From positions 58,002,427-58,066,426 of the forward strand of contig OZ038387.1 of NCBI GenBank assembly GCA_964036045.1: DNA of 64,000 nucleotides, written 5' to 3'. The position numbers and the translations under genes were made by a program. The notes under the pieces were generated by a model. The model made no database searches. It was given only the letters and a program-made list of their open reading frames with translations, and was not told where the DNA came from. This DNA is from Eutreptiella sp. 'Long Island Sound 2002'. Its lineage: Eukaryota; Euglenozoa; Euglenophyceae; Eutreptiales; Eutreptiaceae. This document shows, piece after piece, positions 32,622-44,035 of this stretch; the stretch's first letter is position 1; each line of letters begins with the position of its first letter.

Positions 32622-32709
32622 CTTAGCTATCCTAGTGGTATGCACCCTAGGAGGCTGGGCACCTCTTTTTGAGAGGTCCTGGGTTCAATTCCTGGTCAGC
32701 CTAGCTAAG
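32622..32709 (+). other. tRNA-like module, copy in the 3' LTR of G1
   Basis: Same 88-nt block as 3889-3976, with end stems CTTAGCTA (32622-32629) and TAGCTAAG (32702-32709) unchanged. Confidence 0.5.
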
Positions 32710-32882
32710 TAGGAAGATCCCATGTGACATGGCAGTGACCTCATCGCCACATGCCCTGCCACCTCAGCACATATGGGACCCAAAACAAAGAGTGCACATC
32801 TCCTGAGATGGCACTAAGGAGAGAGAGTGACCATGGGGCAGTTTCCTCACTCTTTTCCCAAAACGTTTCAGCTATCTTTGTG

Positions 32883-32900
32883 AATATGCATTCATTTGTG
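32883..32900. repeat. 18-bp target-site duplication of LINE B, left copy
   Basis: AATATGCATTCATTTGTG here and at 58606-58623, identical. The uninterrupted G1 5' LTR has it once, near 4149-4166, followed by ACCTGAG exactly as on the right side of LINE B. Confidence 0.93.
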
Positions 32901-34479
32901 GTTTGAGGTTTGAGGTTTGATTTTGCGGTACTAGACGCCTTTCGGCCCCGGGGGGCCACCTGGTCGGGCCAGGTGATATCCTCCCCACCGGGCCCTAGTG
33001 GGGGGCCCTCCAAGACGCACCTCCTGCCTGGTGGCGGAGTCCCCCGGGTTCACAGAGCTCGGAGCCCCGTCCTTCCCCGGCGTCCCCGTTTCGCCACTCC
33101 CCGGTCAGTGCATCAATTCGCAGCCGTGGCCGCGGGCGCTTACCCACTGCGTCGCCCCCCTAATGCGTGGTCGCCCGGGGCACCGGCGCCGCCGGGCCCG
33201 TGCTACTGGCTTGTCGCCAGTGGGACCCCCTTGGGCTGGCGCGGAGGCTGCCTAGCCTAGGGGTTGGGGCGTGGCGCTGTGCGCCACTACTGCCTTGGCG
33301 GGTGCAGTGTCCCGTCTGTGTGTGCGCGGCGCTCGCGGCTGGTTCGGGGGGGTTCGGGCCGGTACCTGGTGTTGTGTCCCCCCTTCTTCCCCCTTCCCGC
33401 CCCGCGTGTTCCGCGCTGCGTGTGGCGGGCCGTCCCGTCCGGGTGTCCCTTATCCTCGCTCGCTGGTACGCCATTCCATGCGGTCTGTGCGTTCCGCGCG
33501 CTCGGTCCGGTTGCCCTTCTGGTGGTCCCCGCGTGTCCTTTTCGTGTGTGTGCGCTCGCGCTCTCGCGGTGTCCGCTCCCCGCTGGGTGGTGTGGCGCGC
33601 GCATTTCGCGTGGTCCCGGCACTGGGCGCTGGTAGGGCCGTTCCATGTGGTCCGTGCCCCTCCGCGTGTCCTGCCCCGGTCCCGTGCTTCCTCTGGCGTG
33701 CTTGGGGGGGGGCGGTCCGGTCCCGGTTCCCCCCTACTTGGCTTGGGGTTGTGGGGGCGGCGGCCGGGCGTCCCTGGGGGGGTGCCCTCGACCGTTGCGT
33801 GGGGCGTTCTGGGTCTTGCGCTCCTCTTCCCCCGACTGCCCGTCCACTAGGTGGGCTGTCGGGGTCTGCGTTGCGGGCGTGCGGTTGTGGGGGCCCGGCT
33901 CTGTTCTTGCGGGGGGGGAGAGGGGTGTCGACTTGGTGTCCAGGCGCCGGCCCGCCGGATTCCCATGACGAGCCTGATGCGCACGGAGCTTCGTCCTGCG
34001 GGTTGCGTGGGGGGGTTGGGGTGACCGTGGCTGGAGTGGTGCACCAATGCTCCGGTTCATGGCCCAGCAGAGCACCCCTACCGCGGGCTTACTCTTAGCA
34101 CAGGGGGAGGGGGTTGCGGGCGCGTGTGTTCTGCGACCCTGGTGCCAGTGTATCTCTGAAGGCAGCCACCCCGGAGGTAGCGCACCAGGCGCACGCCGTG
34201 AAGGAGCTGGTTCGAACCCCGGGATCGGTGGTCTCCCACCGATCCCTTCGAATACCGGACGAGGCCTCCCATCGACCTGTTTGAGTACAGGTGACGGTGC
34301 GCACTGCTGCAGGGGCGGGTTGCTCCCATGTGTTTTGTTTTTCTTGGGTGGGGGGTAAAACGGACGAGACCTCCACCCGATCCACCGGTATCGGTGGTGG
34401 CGCGAGTTGCTGGAGGGGGGGGTGGTTCCCACGTCGCCAACTAGAGAGCTCTACATGCAGGGATCCCAGAAGCGCCAAC

Positions 34480-34545
34480 GCCTGGGATCAAACCCCCGCA
34501 CTGGACGATTGAAGACCGACGCTCTCACTACTGGGCCGCGGGTGT
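34480..34545 (-). other. tRNA-like A and B boxes in the LINE B 3' UTR
   Basis: On the - strand CGGCCCAGTAG (34538-34528) resembles an A box. At tRNA-like spacing GGTTTGATCCC (34494-34484) resembles a B box with one mismatch, preceded by a G-rich T-stem. Anticodon pairing is poor, so this is more likely a tRNA-derived SINE remnant than a tRNA gene. Confidence 0.35.
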
Positions 34546-34810
34546 CTCTTACGCCACTTAGGGGTGTCGTCGGCTATGAATCCAGTCCTGAGGGTGGGGC
34601 TGTGCGTTGTGAAGCGTGTTGCGCGTGCCGGGAGGCCCCAGCCCACGTGCACGGGGTCGAGACAGGGGGGGAGGGGGCTGGGTGGGGTGCGTTGGATCGC
34701 CGACTGACGTGCACAGGGGTAAGAGGCGGACAGTAGCACCGCCGGGTCGCCGACTGACTGTAGGGCGGGGGGTCGTTCTGCCTCTTTCCATCCCTCTGCC
34801 TTCCCTGGGC

Positions 34811-36650
34811 AGGCAACAAAGCGGGCGTCACTGGCGTTGTGCTGTCCATGGGGGGCGTGGCCCCCCATACCTCTCCGGTTCGTGTTCACCCAGCTTCTCT
34901 GGGTACGATCTGTGCGGCGTCCCGGTGCGCAGGCGTGGGCCCGCTTGTTCTTCGCGGCCCCCATGTGGGCCGGCGGCTGGAGCGGGGGGGCGGGTCACAT
35001 TCCGGCTCCCCTCCCGGGTGGGGGGGGCCCATCCCCCTTGCCTCGGGGGGGGTGTCGCGCCGCGGCCTCCCCGCTCTCGTTCCGGGCGGCGGCCTGCGGT
35101 ACCCCTTTCTGGCCCTGTTCGCGTCGCTGGTGCGCTCCCTTCCGGCGCGCGCGTGCGGTCGGGGCTGGAGTGCCGCCCCGGGGTGGGGGGGGGTGAGGGG
35201 CGGCCCGTGGACCGCTCCCTTGGGGGTCCCAGCTGACCTATAAACCCCCCCTCTGTCCCCTCGGAGTGGACTGTGGTTACGGGAGGGTCATGCGGGGCGC
35301 GGCCTCCTTCGTGTTCCGTTGTGCGCGTTGCTCCGGCACGCCGGTGTGGGTTCGCGGGAGCAGGTCCAGCAACCGTTGCCCTTACCGTGTCGCCGTCCCT
35401 CCTGTGGGTGGGGGCGCCCCCCCGGCCCTGGGGGGGCGGAGGGCCGCGCCTGTGGCTCCCCAGCTGGGATGGGTGCGGGGGGGGGGGGGGGGGGGCGCCC
35501 CCCGCCCGCTCTCGGGTCTGTGTGGAAGGGGGGGGGGGGGGTTGGGGGGGCCTTCGGTCCCCTGGCGATGCCTCCTGTCGGCCAAAAAGGGGGGGGGGGG
35601 CGGCTTGGCGGTCCCGGCCCCAGGGGCCAGCCATCGGCCAGGGGGGTCGCGCCCTTCCCCCGCCCCCCTCTACCGAGAGCCGGATTCTCTCGCAGTCTCT
35701 CTCTGGGGCCCCTCATCCCCCGGCCGTTGTCGCGCGGCGCTGGCCGGCCGGGGGTGGCCGTGAGGGTCAGCGGTCAGTGGTTAGCGGGTTGCGGGGCAGC
35801 AGGTTTCCCCCCGCGCTTGTTGTCTCCGCACTCCCCCCCCGCGGGAGGTGGCGCGCCGCTTTCCCTGGGTAGGCAACAAAGCGGGCGTCACTGGCGTCGT
35901 GCTGTCCATGGGGGGCGTGGCCACCCATACCATTCCGGTTCGCGCCCACCCGGCTTCTCTGGGCACAATCTGCGCGGCGTCCCGGTGCGCAGGCGTGGGC
36001 CCACTCGTTCTGCGCGGCCCCCATTTGAGCCGGCGGCTCGGGCGTGGGGGCGGGTCACACTCCGGCTCCCCTCTCGGGCGGGGGGGGTCCATCCCTTCTG
36101 CCTCGGGGGGTGGGGGCCGGGGCCCCCGTGGCTGGCGGGCCGGTGGGGGGGCGGGGGGGGGGGGGTGTCGCGCCGCGGCCTCCCTGCTCTCGTTCCAGGC
36201 GGCGGCCTGTGGTACTCCTTCCTGGCTCTCTCCGTGTCGCCGGCGCGCTCCCTTCCGGCGCGCGCGTGCGGTCGGGGCTGAAGTGCCGCCCCGGGGTGGG
36301 GGGGGTGAGGGGCGGCCCGTGGACCGCCCCCCTGGGGGCCCCATCTGACTTGAAACCCTCCCTCTGTCACCTCGGAGTGGGCTGTGGTTACGGGAGGGCC
36401 ATGTGGGGCGCGGCCTCCTTCCTGCTCCGATGTGCGCGTTGCTCCGGCACGCCGGTGTGGGTTCGCGGGAGCAGGCCCAGCCGCCGTTGCCCGTATCGCG
36501 CCGCCGTTCCCCCTGAGGGGGGGGCGCCCCCCCGGCCCTGGGGGGGCGGAGGGCGTGGGGGTTAGCGGTCAGTGGTTAGCGGGTTGCGGGGCAGCAGGTT
36601 CCTCCCCGCGCTCGCTGTCTCCGCACTCCCCCCCGCGGGAGGTGGCGCGC
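34811..36650. repeat. Tandem duplication (about 1.06-1.1 kb) in the LINE B 3' UTR
   Basis: GGCAACAAAGCGGGCGTCAC occurs near 34811 and near 35873. The downstream landmarks CTGTGGTTACGGGAGGG (35270, 36384) and GTCAGTGGTTAGCGGGTTGC (35773, 36567) repeat in the same order. The second copy has an extra G-rich segment near 36110-36165 and lacks the G homopolymer block. Confidence 0.85.
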
Positions 36651-36739
36651 CCTCGCATGTCGTGCCATACCGTGGGGGGGGCGTGGGTCAGGGGGCCCAT
36701 CCCTCCCCCCCAACCCTCCCGTACCCGCCGTCTGGGCCT

Positions 36740-38678
36740 TCACTTGCGCCGCCGCTTGTGTGGGGGCTGGGGCTGCGGCGGTGGCGGGTTGTGCCGGCGG
36801 TAGCGCCAGTGGGCGAGGGCGCTACGCAAAGCCCGGGGGAGCCAGTTGTTGGCGTCCGCATCCGTGATGCGGAGCACCGCTCCCCCTTCCAGGAAGGCCG
36901 GCCACGTCGGCTCCCTGTCGGGCCACGCCGCCCGGATCACTGACCTGAGGACCCTATCGTGGTCCTCTGGGGCCGCCCACCCCCCCGGGGGTGCCTCTCG
37001 GTTTCCTCCGTCCCTCCGGAGGAGCACGGCATCGAAGGGCCGGTTCCGCGACCTCCTGGAGGTCCCCTGGTTGGCCCAGCACAACCACCCGTACACTTCC
37101 CCCACCAGGGGGAGGGTCTCCCCCCCCAGCGGGTCCGGGACTGCGCCCCAGTCCCGGTCCCATGGCCGGCTCTCCTCCGCCCCCCGTGCCGGCCCCCCTC
37201 GCTGCTCCTGCGCCTGCGGCGCCGATGCCGCGCCCCGTCCCCCCTCCGCCGAGGCCATCCGCGCCGGCTCCGCCCTCGGCGCGGGGGGGGCTTGCTGGTG
37301 CTGGTGTCGTGGGGGTTGGGGGGGGACGAGCTCGCCGGCGTCAGGGTCGATGTTGTAGAGGTGGTGGTAGTGGTGGTGGTGGTGGTGGTGGGTGTGGTGC
37401 GCCGGCATCTGTTGGATGCCGGGGGGGATGCACCTCACCGGCTGCACGTCCGGCTGCGGGGGCGCTCCGCCCTCTGACCCCCTCCCTTCGCCCCGCCCCC
37501 CTCCCTGGGCTCCCATGCCCCTTCCCTCCTGTCCCTTGGGGCCCTTGCCCTTGCCCTTGCCCTTGCCCTTGGGCCCCTTTCCAGTTCCACGCCCGTGTCG
37601 CGGGTCCCGCCTCTCGTCCCCCACGCCCTTGGCCCGCTCGCTCTCCCATCCCCCCTTGTCCTGCCCCCTGCACCTGGGTACCCTTCCCGCGCCCCTGAGC
37701 ACCCTTCCCGTGCCCTGGCCCCTCCCCGACCCCCTGCCCGTGTCGCGGGTCCCGCCCCTCGTCCACCACGCCCCGGCCCGCTCGCTCTCCCACCTCCCTT
37801 CGCCCCGCCCCCTGCACCTGGGCTCCCTGCCCGCGCCCCTGCGCACCCTTCCCGTGCCCTGACCCCTCCCCTGCCCCCTGCCTGTCGCGCCGTCCGCTGC
37901 TCCCCTTCCCCCCGCCGCTGCGCCCTTCCTGGACCACTCGCCGGGCGTCCCGCTGCCTTTGCAGTTGCGGCAGCGTGACGCCCGGCGGTGAGCGCTCGCG
38001 CTTCGGGGGGCGGTCGTGCCGCTCCCGCCCCGGGGGGAAGGGCTTGGGGGGGAACGGCTTGGGGGGGCTGGTGTGGGTGTGGGTGGGGTTGGCGTGGGCG
38101 CGGTACTTCGCGCTCTCCCTGCCCACTGCTGCTGCTGCGGCGGCCGCCGGCGAGGCGTCCGCGGCCCGTGCGGGGTTCTTCCCCCGCTTGCGCGGCGTGC
38201 TGGGGGCCGCAGCCCCTCACGCGCCCTCCTCACTCTCCTTCGCTGCCGTGGCGGCCGCCGACGAGGCGCCCGTGGCTGCGGTCGCAAACCCTCGCACGCC
38301 CTCCTCGTTCTCCTCTGCTGCCGCGGCGGCCGCCGGCGAGGCGTCCGGCTCCTGCGCCGGGGCTGCCCCCCTTGCCGGCGGCGTGCCGGGGGCCGTGGCC
38401 GGGGCCGCGGCGTGGCTCGCCGCGGTCTCCGCCTCCTGCGCGTCTGGGCGGGGCGGGGCGGCGGGGCTGGCCGCTTGGGCGGCGGGGGCGGCCGTCTCGG
38501 CTGGCCCGGGTTCCCAGGCCGGCGGCGGCGGCCCGACCGCCGCCGCCTCCGCCAGCCTCCGCTCTTCGCGCTCCGCGAGGGTCTCCCCCGTCCACTCTGG
38601 GGAGGAGACGGGGGAGCGGGAGCGGGACCGGCGGTGGTGGCGGTCGTCCCGCCCGAGGGACCCATCGGAGTCTGCCAT
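36740..38678 (-). CDS. LINE B ORF4: RS/Gly-rich protein with conserved C-terminal domain
   Basis: ATG at 38678 starts MADSDGSLGRDDRHHRRSRS, an Arg/Ser-rich head, and an Ala-rich stretch that stays open to 38217. The C-terminal half is in a neighbouring frame ending at 36740, so a frameshift or sequence error lies between. That half has a CRNC Cys pair, tandem Gly/Arg-rich units ending WESERA (about 37850-37600), a His run (about 37390-37365), and a globular region. The globular region aligns loosely with LINE A ORF4 (NRPF, PGGWAAPEDH, LPRALRSALAHWR) and ends PPHKRRRK. Probably an RNA- or DNA-binding accessory protein; no known family recognised. Confidence 0.5.
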
Positions 38679-38740
38679 CACTGCTACTCTGGTAGGCATG
38701 CGTGGTGGCAGGTGCGCCCTTCCCACTACCTCCTGGTGCA

Positions 38741-39973
38741 TCAGTGCCGTGCCGTGGGCAGTGCCGTGTGGTGCTCTGCGGGGGGGAGGGGGGGAGGGGG
38801 TGGGGGGCCGGCTGTGGCGTCAGCCCCGCACGGCCGGGGGTCCGCGGCCATCCACCGGCATTGGGAGGGGAGGCGGGGGAGCCACGCGGCCCACGCGTCG
38901 CGCCACAGCTCCCAGTCTGGGGCGGGGCTCAGGGCCCTGGGCCCCCGGGGGTCGTCGAGCGGTGTCGGGGGCAGCCGCACCAGGTGGACCCCCGTAACGG
39001 CGGTGACCTCCTGTGTGCGCAGGAAGGTGTGTACTCCGTCCCGCGCCGCGGGCGCCGGGAGGGGGGGGCGGGGTACGGGTGTGGCCCCATAGAGGTGGGT
39101 GGGGGTGATCCCCAGGATCCGCCCCGGGCCCCCGCGGGTCGCGACGACGAGGAGGAGGAGGGGGGTGCCAGGGCACTCTTGCCAGAGGACCTGTCCCCTG
39201 TGGTGGGCACCCCTGGTCCTGGAGAGGGGGGGGGACAGGTCTGGGTTAGCCCAGCCGCGGGGCGCGTGCGTCGCCGGTGGGAGGGCGGGGCACCAAGTGG
39301 GCTCCCTGGGGAACGCCTCATAGACGACGGCGTACGGGGGGGTAGGCCCGGTGCCGTCATATACCGGGTTGGTCGGCCGGGGGCGGGCGGACGCCTCGTC
39401 CACGCCTTCCACGAACACCGTGACCTCGCCCACCTCCAGGTCCTCGTCCGGCGGGTGTAGAAGGTGGAGCGCCCCATCCAGCTCGGACACTCCTCCCGGG
39501 TACGTGGCCCGCGCCTGGTTCAGGTACGGGGCCGCGTCCCCGGGGTAGCGCGTCCTGAGGGCGTGCAGCAGGGCTGGGTCGCTACTGCGGAGGGACATGG
39601 CAGACCCCGCTCCCGTCAGCCGGAGGGTGTCCCCCATGGACAGGGGCCGGCCTGACCGATTGGACTCGCGCCACTCCATCCAGTGCCCGTAGAGGGCCGC
39701 TTCCGGGCTGATGAGGCCCGGCAGGACGGCGTTCACGATCTGGTGCATTGCCGGGAGCAGCGTAGGGCCCCCCGCTCCGTTCAGGGCGCGGACGGCCGGG
39801 AGGGCGGTCTCGTTGAGGAAGGCCCTCGCATTGCTCTCCAGGTCGCACCGTGCGGCAGCGTGCGCTTCTTTTGCCTCCGCCACCGCGTCCGCCAGCAGGC
39901 CCCAGACGGCCGCCTCCTGCGCTCTGCGGCGGGCCCTGGTGTGCCCCGGCCCATCCCCCCGTCGGCGTGGCAT
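38741..39973 (-). CDS. LINE B ORF3, unknown function
   Basis: ATG at 39973 (MPRRRGDGPGHTRARRRAQE, a basic start) opens 410 codons, preceded within 40 bp by the stop of the upstream frame and followed 60 bp later by the ORF4 ATG. Composition looks globular, without long low-complexity runs until the Pro-rich last 25 residues. No catalytic motif or family is recognised. The position between the RT polyprotein and ORF4 matches LINE A ORF3, but I see no clear sequence match. Confidence 0.45.
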   Translation of the reverse strand: MPRRRGDGPGHTRARRRAQEAAVWGLLADAVAEAKEAHAAARCDLESNARAFLNETALPAVRALNGAGGPTLLPAMHQIVNAVLPGLISPEAALYGHWMEWRESNRSGRPLSMGDTLRLTGAGSAMSLRSSDPALLHALRTRYPGDAAPYLNQARATYPGGVSELDGALHLLHPPDEDLEVGEVTVFVEGVDEASARPRPTNPVYDGTGPTPPYAVVYEAFPREPTWCPALPPATHAPRGWANPDLSPPLSRTRGAHHRGQVLWQECPGTPLLLLVVATRGGPGRILGITPTHLYGATPVPRPPLPAPAARDGVHTFLRTQEVTAVTGVHLVRLPPTPLDDPRGPRALSPAPDWELWRDAWAAWLPRLPSQCRWMAADPRPCGADATAGPPPPPPLPPAEHHTALPTARH

Positions 39974-40012
39974 GGTGCTGCGGGCTCTGCAAAGGGCGGC
40001 GGCAGGTGGGGA

Positions 40013-41276
40013 TTAGGGGGCGAACACGTGCGACAGGTGCGCAACGGACGTGGGGTCCCGCACGTGCACGTGGATCCACAGAAGGGCAGCGCCCGCGGGG
40101 CCCGCTTGTTCGTGCGAGGGGGTGTGTGCCCCCTCGATGCGCCGGCGCAAGGCCTCCACCTCTGTGCGCCTGCGCGGGCCTGCGGGAGGTTCGGGCCAGG
40201 GGCACGCGGCAACCTGGGTGCACCGCGCGCACCTGTTGGCGCCTGTCGACGCTGCGGAGGACACCGTGTCACATTCTCCGCAGAGTCGGCAGGTGTGTGG
40301 CAGGTGGGAGGGCGGCGACCAAGGGTCGAGATGGCGGAGCAAGAGGCCGTCCCACCTCTGCCGGAGGGGGTCCCGGATCTCCAGCAAGCGGGCGTGGACG
40401 CGGCGCCGGTAGTCCTTGCCAAGCGTCTTCCGCTGGACTTCCCGCCACGTGTCGCCGGGGAGGATTCCGTGGTCGCGGAAGGCGGCGATGAGGTCGTCCC
40501 ACGTCGGGTGGGGGTGCCCCTGGGAAGGGCTCGCCATGTACACGTGGCGCCCGGTGAGGTGGAGCGTCAGCGCGTCCCAGTGGCACCCGTTCGCGGTGTC
40601 CCTGTGGAGGAGGGCCAGCAGGGTGCCGTCCGCGACTGCCTCCCACCCCACTCGCAGCCCTTCGCAGCCCTCTAGCTCCTGGCGCAGCGCGGCTGCGATA
40701 CCGGTGGGGAGCATGAGGAGCAAGGGCCCCTGGGTGTCGCCCAGCCGGGACAGGGCGTCGTCGTATACCGGCCCCCCAGCTTTGAAGTGCGCCACGGTGA
40801 GGTGGGTGGCCCCGTCCTCTGGGGGGTGCCACCGGACGGTGGCCGCAGCGTGTCCCCACGTGCGTATCTCCGTGGCCCGGAGCATGTTGGCGGTGTGAAG
40901 GACAATGCGGGGCGGGACGGGCGTCCTGACGAGTGAGGATACGTCCCCAGTCCATCCCGTTTGCGGCCCCGGGGCCGCCTGCAGCCATTCCCCCATCGCC
41001 GCGTCCCACGGGTGGTCAGGCCCCGCCCCGCGGATCATGGTGGGTCTCGGCCGGGTGTCCGGCCCCCACGCCCGGAGCGGGATGGCGGCGTATCGTTGCG
41101 CAGGGGTCTCCGGGGCGCGCGTGGCGGCGCACCACCGGCCCCACTCCCGCGCCCACTCCTCCCCCACGATGCGCGCCTCCCATGCGGTCATGGAGCCGCG
41201 CCCGATGATCCACGGTGGGAGGGGGGCGTCTTGTAGGTGCCTCGAGAACCCACCGGCAGGTCCTGATACGGGTGGG
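40013..41276 (-). CDS. LINE B ORF2 C-terminal extension with Cys-rich zinc module
   Basis: In the next -1 frame after the RNase H segment, joined at a run of five C (41278-41274). About 400 residues of globular sequence follow, then a Cys-rich end: CRLCGEC and NRCARC (about 40300-40215), a likely zinc-binding module comparable to the Cys pairs at the start of LINE A coding sequence. Stop at 40013. Function unknown; LINEs often end in a zinc knuckle, but the usual one lies upstream in the RNase H segment, so this would be an additional domain. Confidence 0.5.
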
Positions 41277-44035
41277 GGCTCTCTTGAAGTGGGCACTCCA
41301 GAGTGCCATTCACAACACGGAGGGAGGCTACGAAGTCCTTGTCAGGGCGCGGGGGAGGGGGAGGGTGGTCGCCCTCCGTCGCAGTGAGCCACCGGTGCGC
41401 CCGGGCCGCCGCACATAGGGGCTCGTGGAGGAGTTGCTCCAGCCGGTGGTTGCGAAGCTCCCACGCGAAGTCCCCCAGCCGGAGCATGTGGTGGAGGAAA
41501 TCGTCCACTGAGGTCCCTCCCGGCGGGTCGTATCGGGTTATGGCGCGGAGCTGCGCCTCCGCGTCCTCGGGCACCAGTCCGGAGCAGAACACCTCCGTCC
41601 ACGTGGCGCCTGCGGAGCGCCACGAGGCCACCCACAGGGCCTTGTCCCCAGGTGGGAGGTGGCGGGCCGCCTCGTGTACCGCCTGGCGGTAGTGGGGCCA
41701 GAGGAGCCGCGAGTGGGTGCAACCCACGTGCATGTGCACCGGGGTCTCTTCCGGGCCGCCGCAGAAAAGGCACGGTTGCGGGACGATGGCGACGCTGGAG
41801 AGCCGCTCCTTCTGGACGCGGAGCCTGCGCTGCACCGGCGTGTGGCCGTCTCCGGCCCGCAGCGCCCGGCGGTTGGTGGCCGCCGCGGTGAGGTCCCGGG
41901 CGTGGACGTAGGCCGTGGCGTGGGCCGCGCCCAAAGGTGTGTGTCCCCGGTGCGTCAGCGCATGGTCCGCCTGCGCCCGTTGCGCGACCTCGCCGAGCAC
42001 CCGCATCGTGGGGGGCCGTAGGTCGAGATGGCCGTCACGGCCGGCGACAATGAGTTGGGCGTGGCTAGGGTCCGGGGACGTGTTCTGCAAGACGGTGTCC
42101 TGGGACGCCGCCCAGTCCGCCTTGTGCAGTAGGGCGTCACTGTGGTGCGAGGTGGCTCGGACGTACCAGAACGGGTGCCCGGCGTGTTGCCCCCGCGCGC
42201 ACAGGCCGTCCCGGAGCCACCTCAGGGGCATCTGGTTGACCACTTCCGCTGCGCCCGCGGGGATCCCCGTGGTTCGCTCGCGATCTGCGTGCCGCAGGAG
42301 GTGGAGGATGACTTCGGCGTCCACCGTGTGGACCCTTGGTCTGTGTGCACCGTAATGTAGGGGGAGGGAGGCAGCCACCCCCTCCCCGTCGGGCACCGTG
42401 CCCGAGATGGCCACCGCCCACGTGCGGGTGAGGTCGGCGGCGTGAGCGACGCTGGTGGCGTGTTTGCAGGGTCCGCCCCCGGACGCGTCAGAGGAGGTGT
42501 GTCCCCAGGCCTCCGGGATCCAGTAGTATCCGGTGGGGCTGAGCCACCCCGCGTTGAGGTCGCTGGAGTGCCACCGGACGTCGGGGTGGCTGTGGGTCAG
42601 TTGGTCCACGCTCAGCGCCCTGGTGTCGCCTGGGCTGATCGCCGGCTGGTCGTGCAGCCGGATCTCCGCTCCGGCGACCGTGCTTGCCCAGGACCGTAGC
42701 GCCGTCACATGTTCCTTGAGCAACGCCGGGCCCCCGCGCTGGTGTACCACCAGGTGTCCTGTGTCCTCCGGACGGTCCTCCAACGCGTGCACCGCCATGT
42801 GTGGGTCGTGCGGCACCCCCGTAGCCACCAGTAGGGCGGTGCCACGGGGGAGCCCGCGGGGTTCGGGCTGGCCTGCCCCCACTTGCACTATCACCCACTC
42901 GGCCCGGCGCTGCGCTTGTCCCGTCGCTTGGGTGCATTGGTCGTCTGTGGTCACCAGCCACAACGGCGTCGGCGCGTGGGGCCGGGGGCGTAAGGGCTCT
43001 GGCCACGCAACGTCCGCGTTAGGCTCCTGGTGCTCGCTTTCCGCGAGTACGTCGCGGAGGATGTACATGAGGGCTGCCGGCGGGTGGTACGCCGCCCCCC
43101 GCGTGGGGGGGGACAGGCCGTCCCGGCGGCGGTAGCCCCCGACATGGAGATGCAGGCCGTCCGGGGTCACCCGTGGGCCGGTTTGGGCGTCCTGCTTAGC
43201 CCTCGTGGGGTGGATGAGTCTCAGGCGGGGGTCCCGTGTGCCGGTGGTGTGGAAGAGGTGTGCCAGGGCGTCGCGCCACCCGGGGTGGTTGGTGGGCTCT
43301 TGCTCACGGTGGCAATAATGGAGGTGTTCTTCGGCGCATTGGTTGAGGCACTCCCGCACCGCCGCCGGCCACGGATCGTCGTTGTCGGGGAAGGGGTGGC
43401 GTGGCCCGTGGTGCCCATGCCACGGCGTTGCGTGTGGCACCGTCAGGCGGCACGTGTCGCGGTGTCGCAGCTTGGCGGTGCGCAGCGTGACGATTTTGCC
43501 CGACGGGGACTGTAGTTGGACATGAGCCGCCCTGGGGCACGCGATGGGGTTGTACATCCCCACTCTCAGGGCGGCCAGGGCCCGGGGTATGTGGTGGACC
43601 CAGTCGCCTCCCGCCAGAGTTGCGAACTCCGGGACGGGGAAGTGCACCTCGGGGCATATTCCGTGCGCGCCGGCTATCTCCCAGAACATCCTGGTGACCT
43701 CGGCGCGCACGGAGGTTGCGCGGTGGTGGACGAGTGTACCCACGAGGGCCACCGCTGCCTGCTGGCACCGCGTGGGCACCCGTGTGAGCCCCAGGGTCCG
43801 GTCATCCTGCAGGCTGTCCCGCGAGGCGTCGAAGGCGTACCGTGCCCTGTCCTTCGCGACCTGGACCGTGATGTGGTCCAGGTGGCGTGCAGTGTCGGAG
43901 TCGTCGGCGATGAAAGGGGCGACGTACTGCGTCACCCCTCCGAGGATCGCCAGGATGACTTCCTGCACCACTTTCGGTGGCGCGAGGGTGTTAAGGCACC
44001 AGTGGTGCACTGCCGCCAGGCGTAGCCGGTGCTTG
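41277..44035 (-). CDS. LINE B ORF2: RT thumb, RNase H and CCHC-type knuckle
   Basis: Continues RT in the next -1 frame from about 44035 (PECKHRLRLAAVHHW). RNase H features are SSDASGGG near 42490 (first Asp), VDAEVILHLL near 42315 (Glu), and SHHSDALLHKADWAAS near 42145-42100 (His and last Asp). A C-terminal knuckle CLFCGGPEETPVHMHVGC lies at about 41772-41719, the C-X2-C-X8-H-X4-C form widespread in LINE ORF2 proteins. The roughly 450 residues between RT and RNase H are unassigned. Confidence 0.75.

Larger units (their letters stand above)
32353..32900 (+). repeat. 3' LTR of G1, first part (548 bp)
   Basis: Matches 3620-4167 with a handful of substitutions; begins AGTAAGGAAAAGTGC. LINE B interrupts it after ATTCATTTGTG, and it resumes at 58624. 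Confidence 0.93.
32901..36739 (-). other. 3' UTR of LINE B
   Basis: A 3.8-kb GC-rich stretch downstream of ORF4 with no supported coding sequence; many long open frames here only reflect GC content. It contains a tandem duplication (34811-36650), a tRNA-like block (34480-34545), G homopolymers on the + strand (19 G at 35477-35495, 14 at 35528-35541, 12 at 35589-35600), and the terminal GTTTGAG repeats. Confidence 0.7.

Noticed and set aside
34199-34220. tRNA gene around GGTTCGAACC
   Set aside because: The box is a palindrome and no acceptor, D or anticodon arms could be paired around it.
33160-36565. Many long GC-rich frames downstream of LINE B ORF4
   Set aside because: Both strands and all frames are open with low-complexity Gly/Pro/Arg/Ala content, and no motif or conserved block is present.
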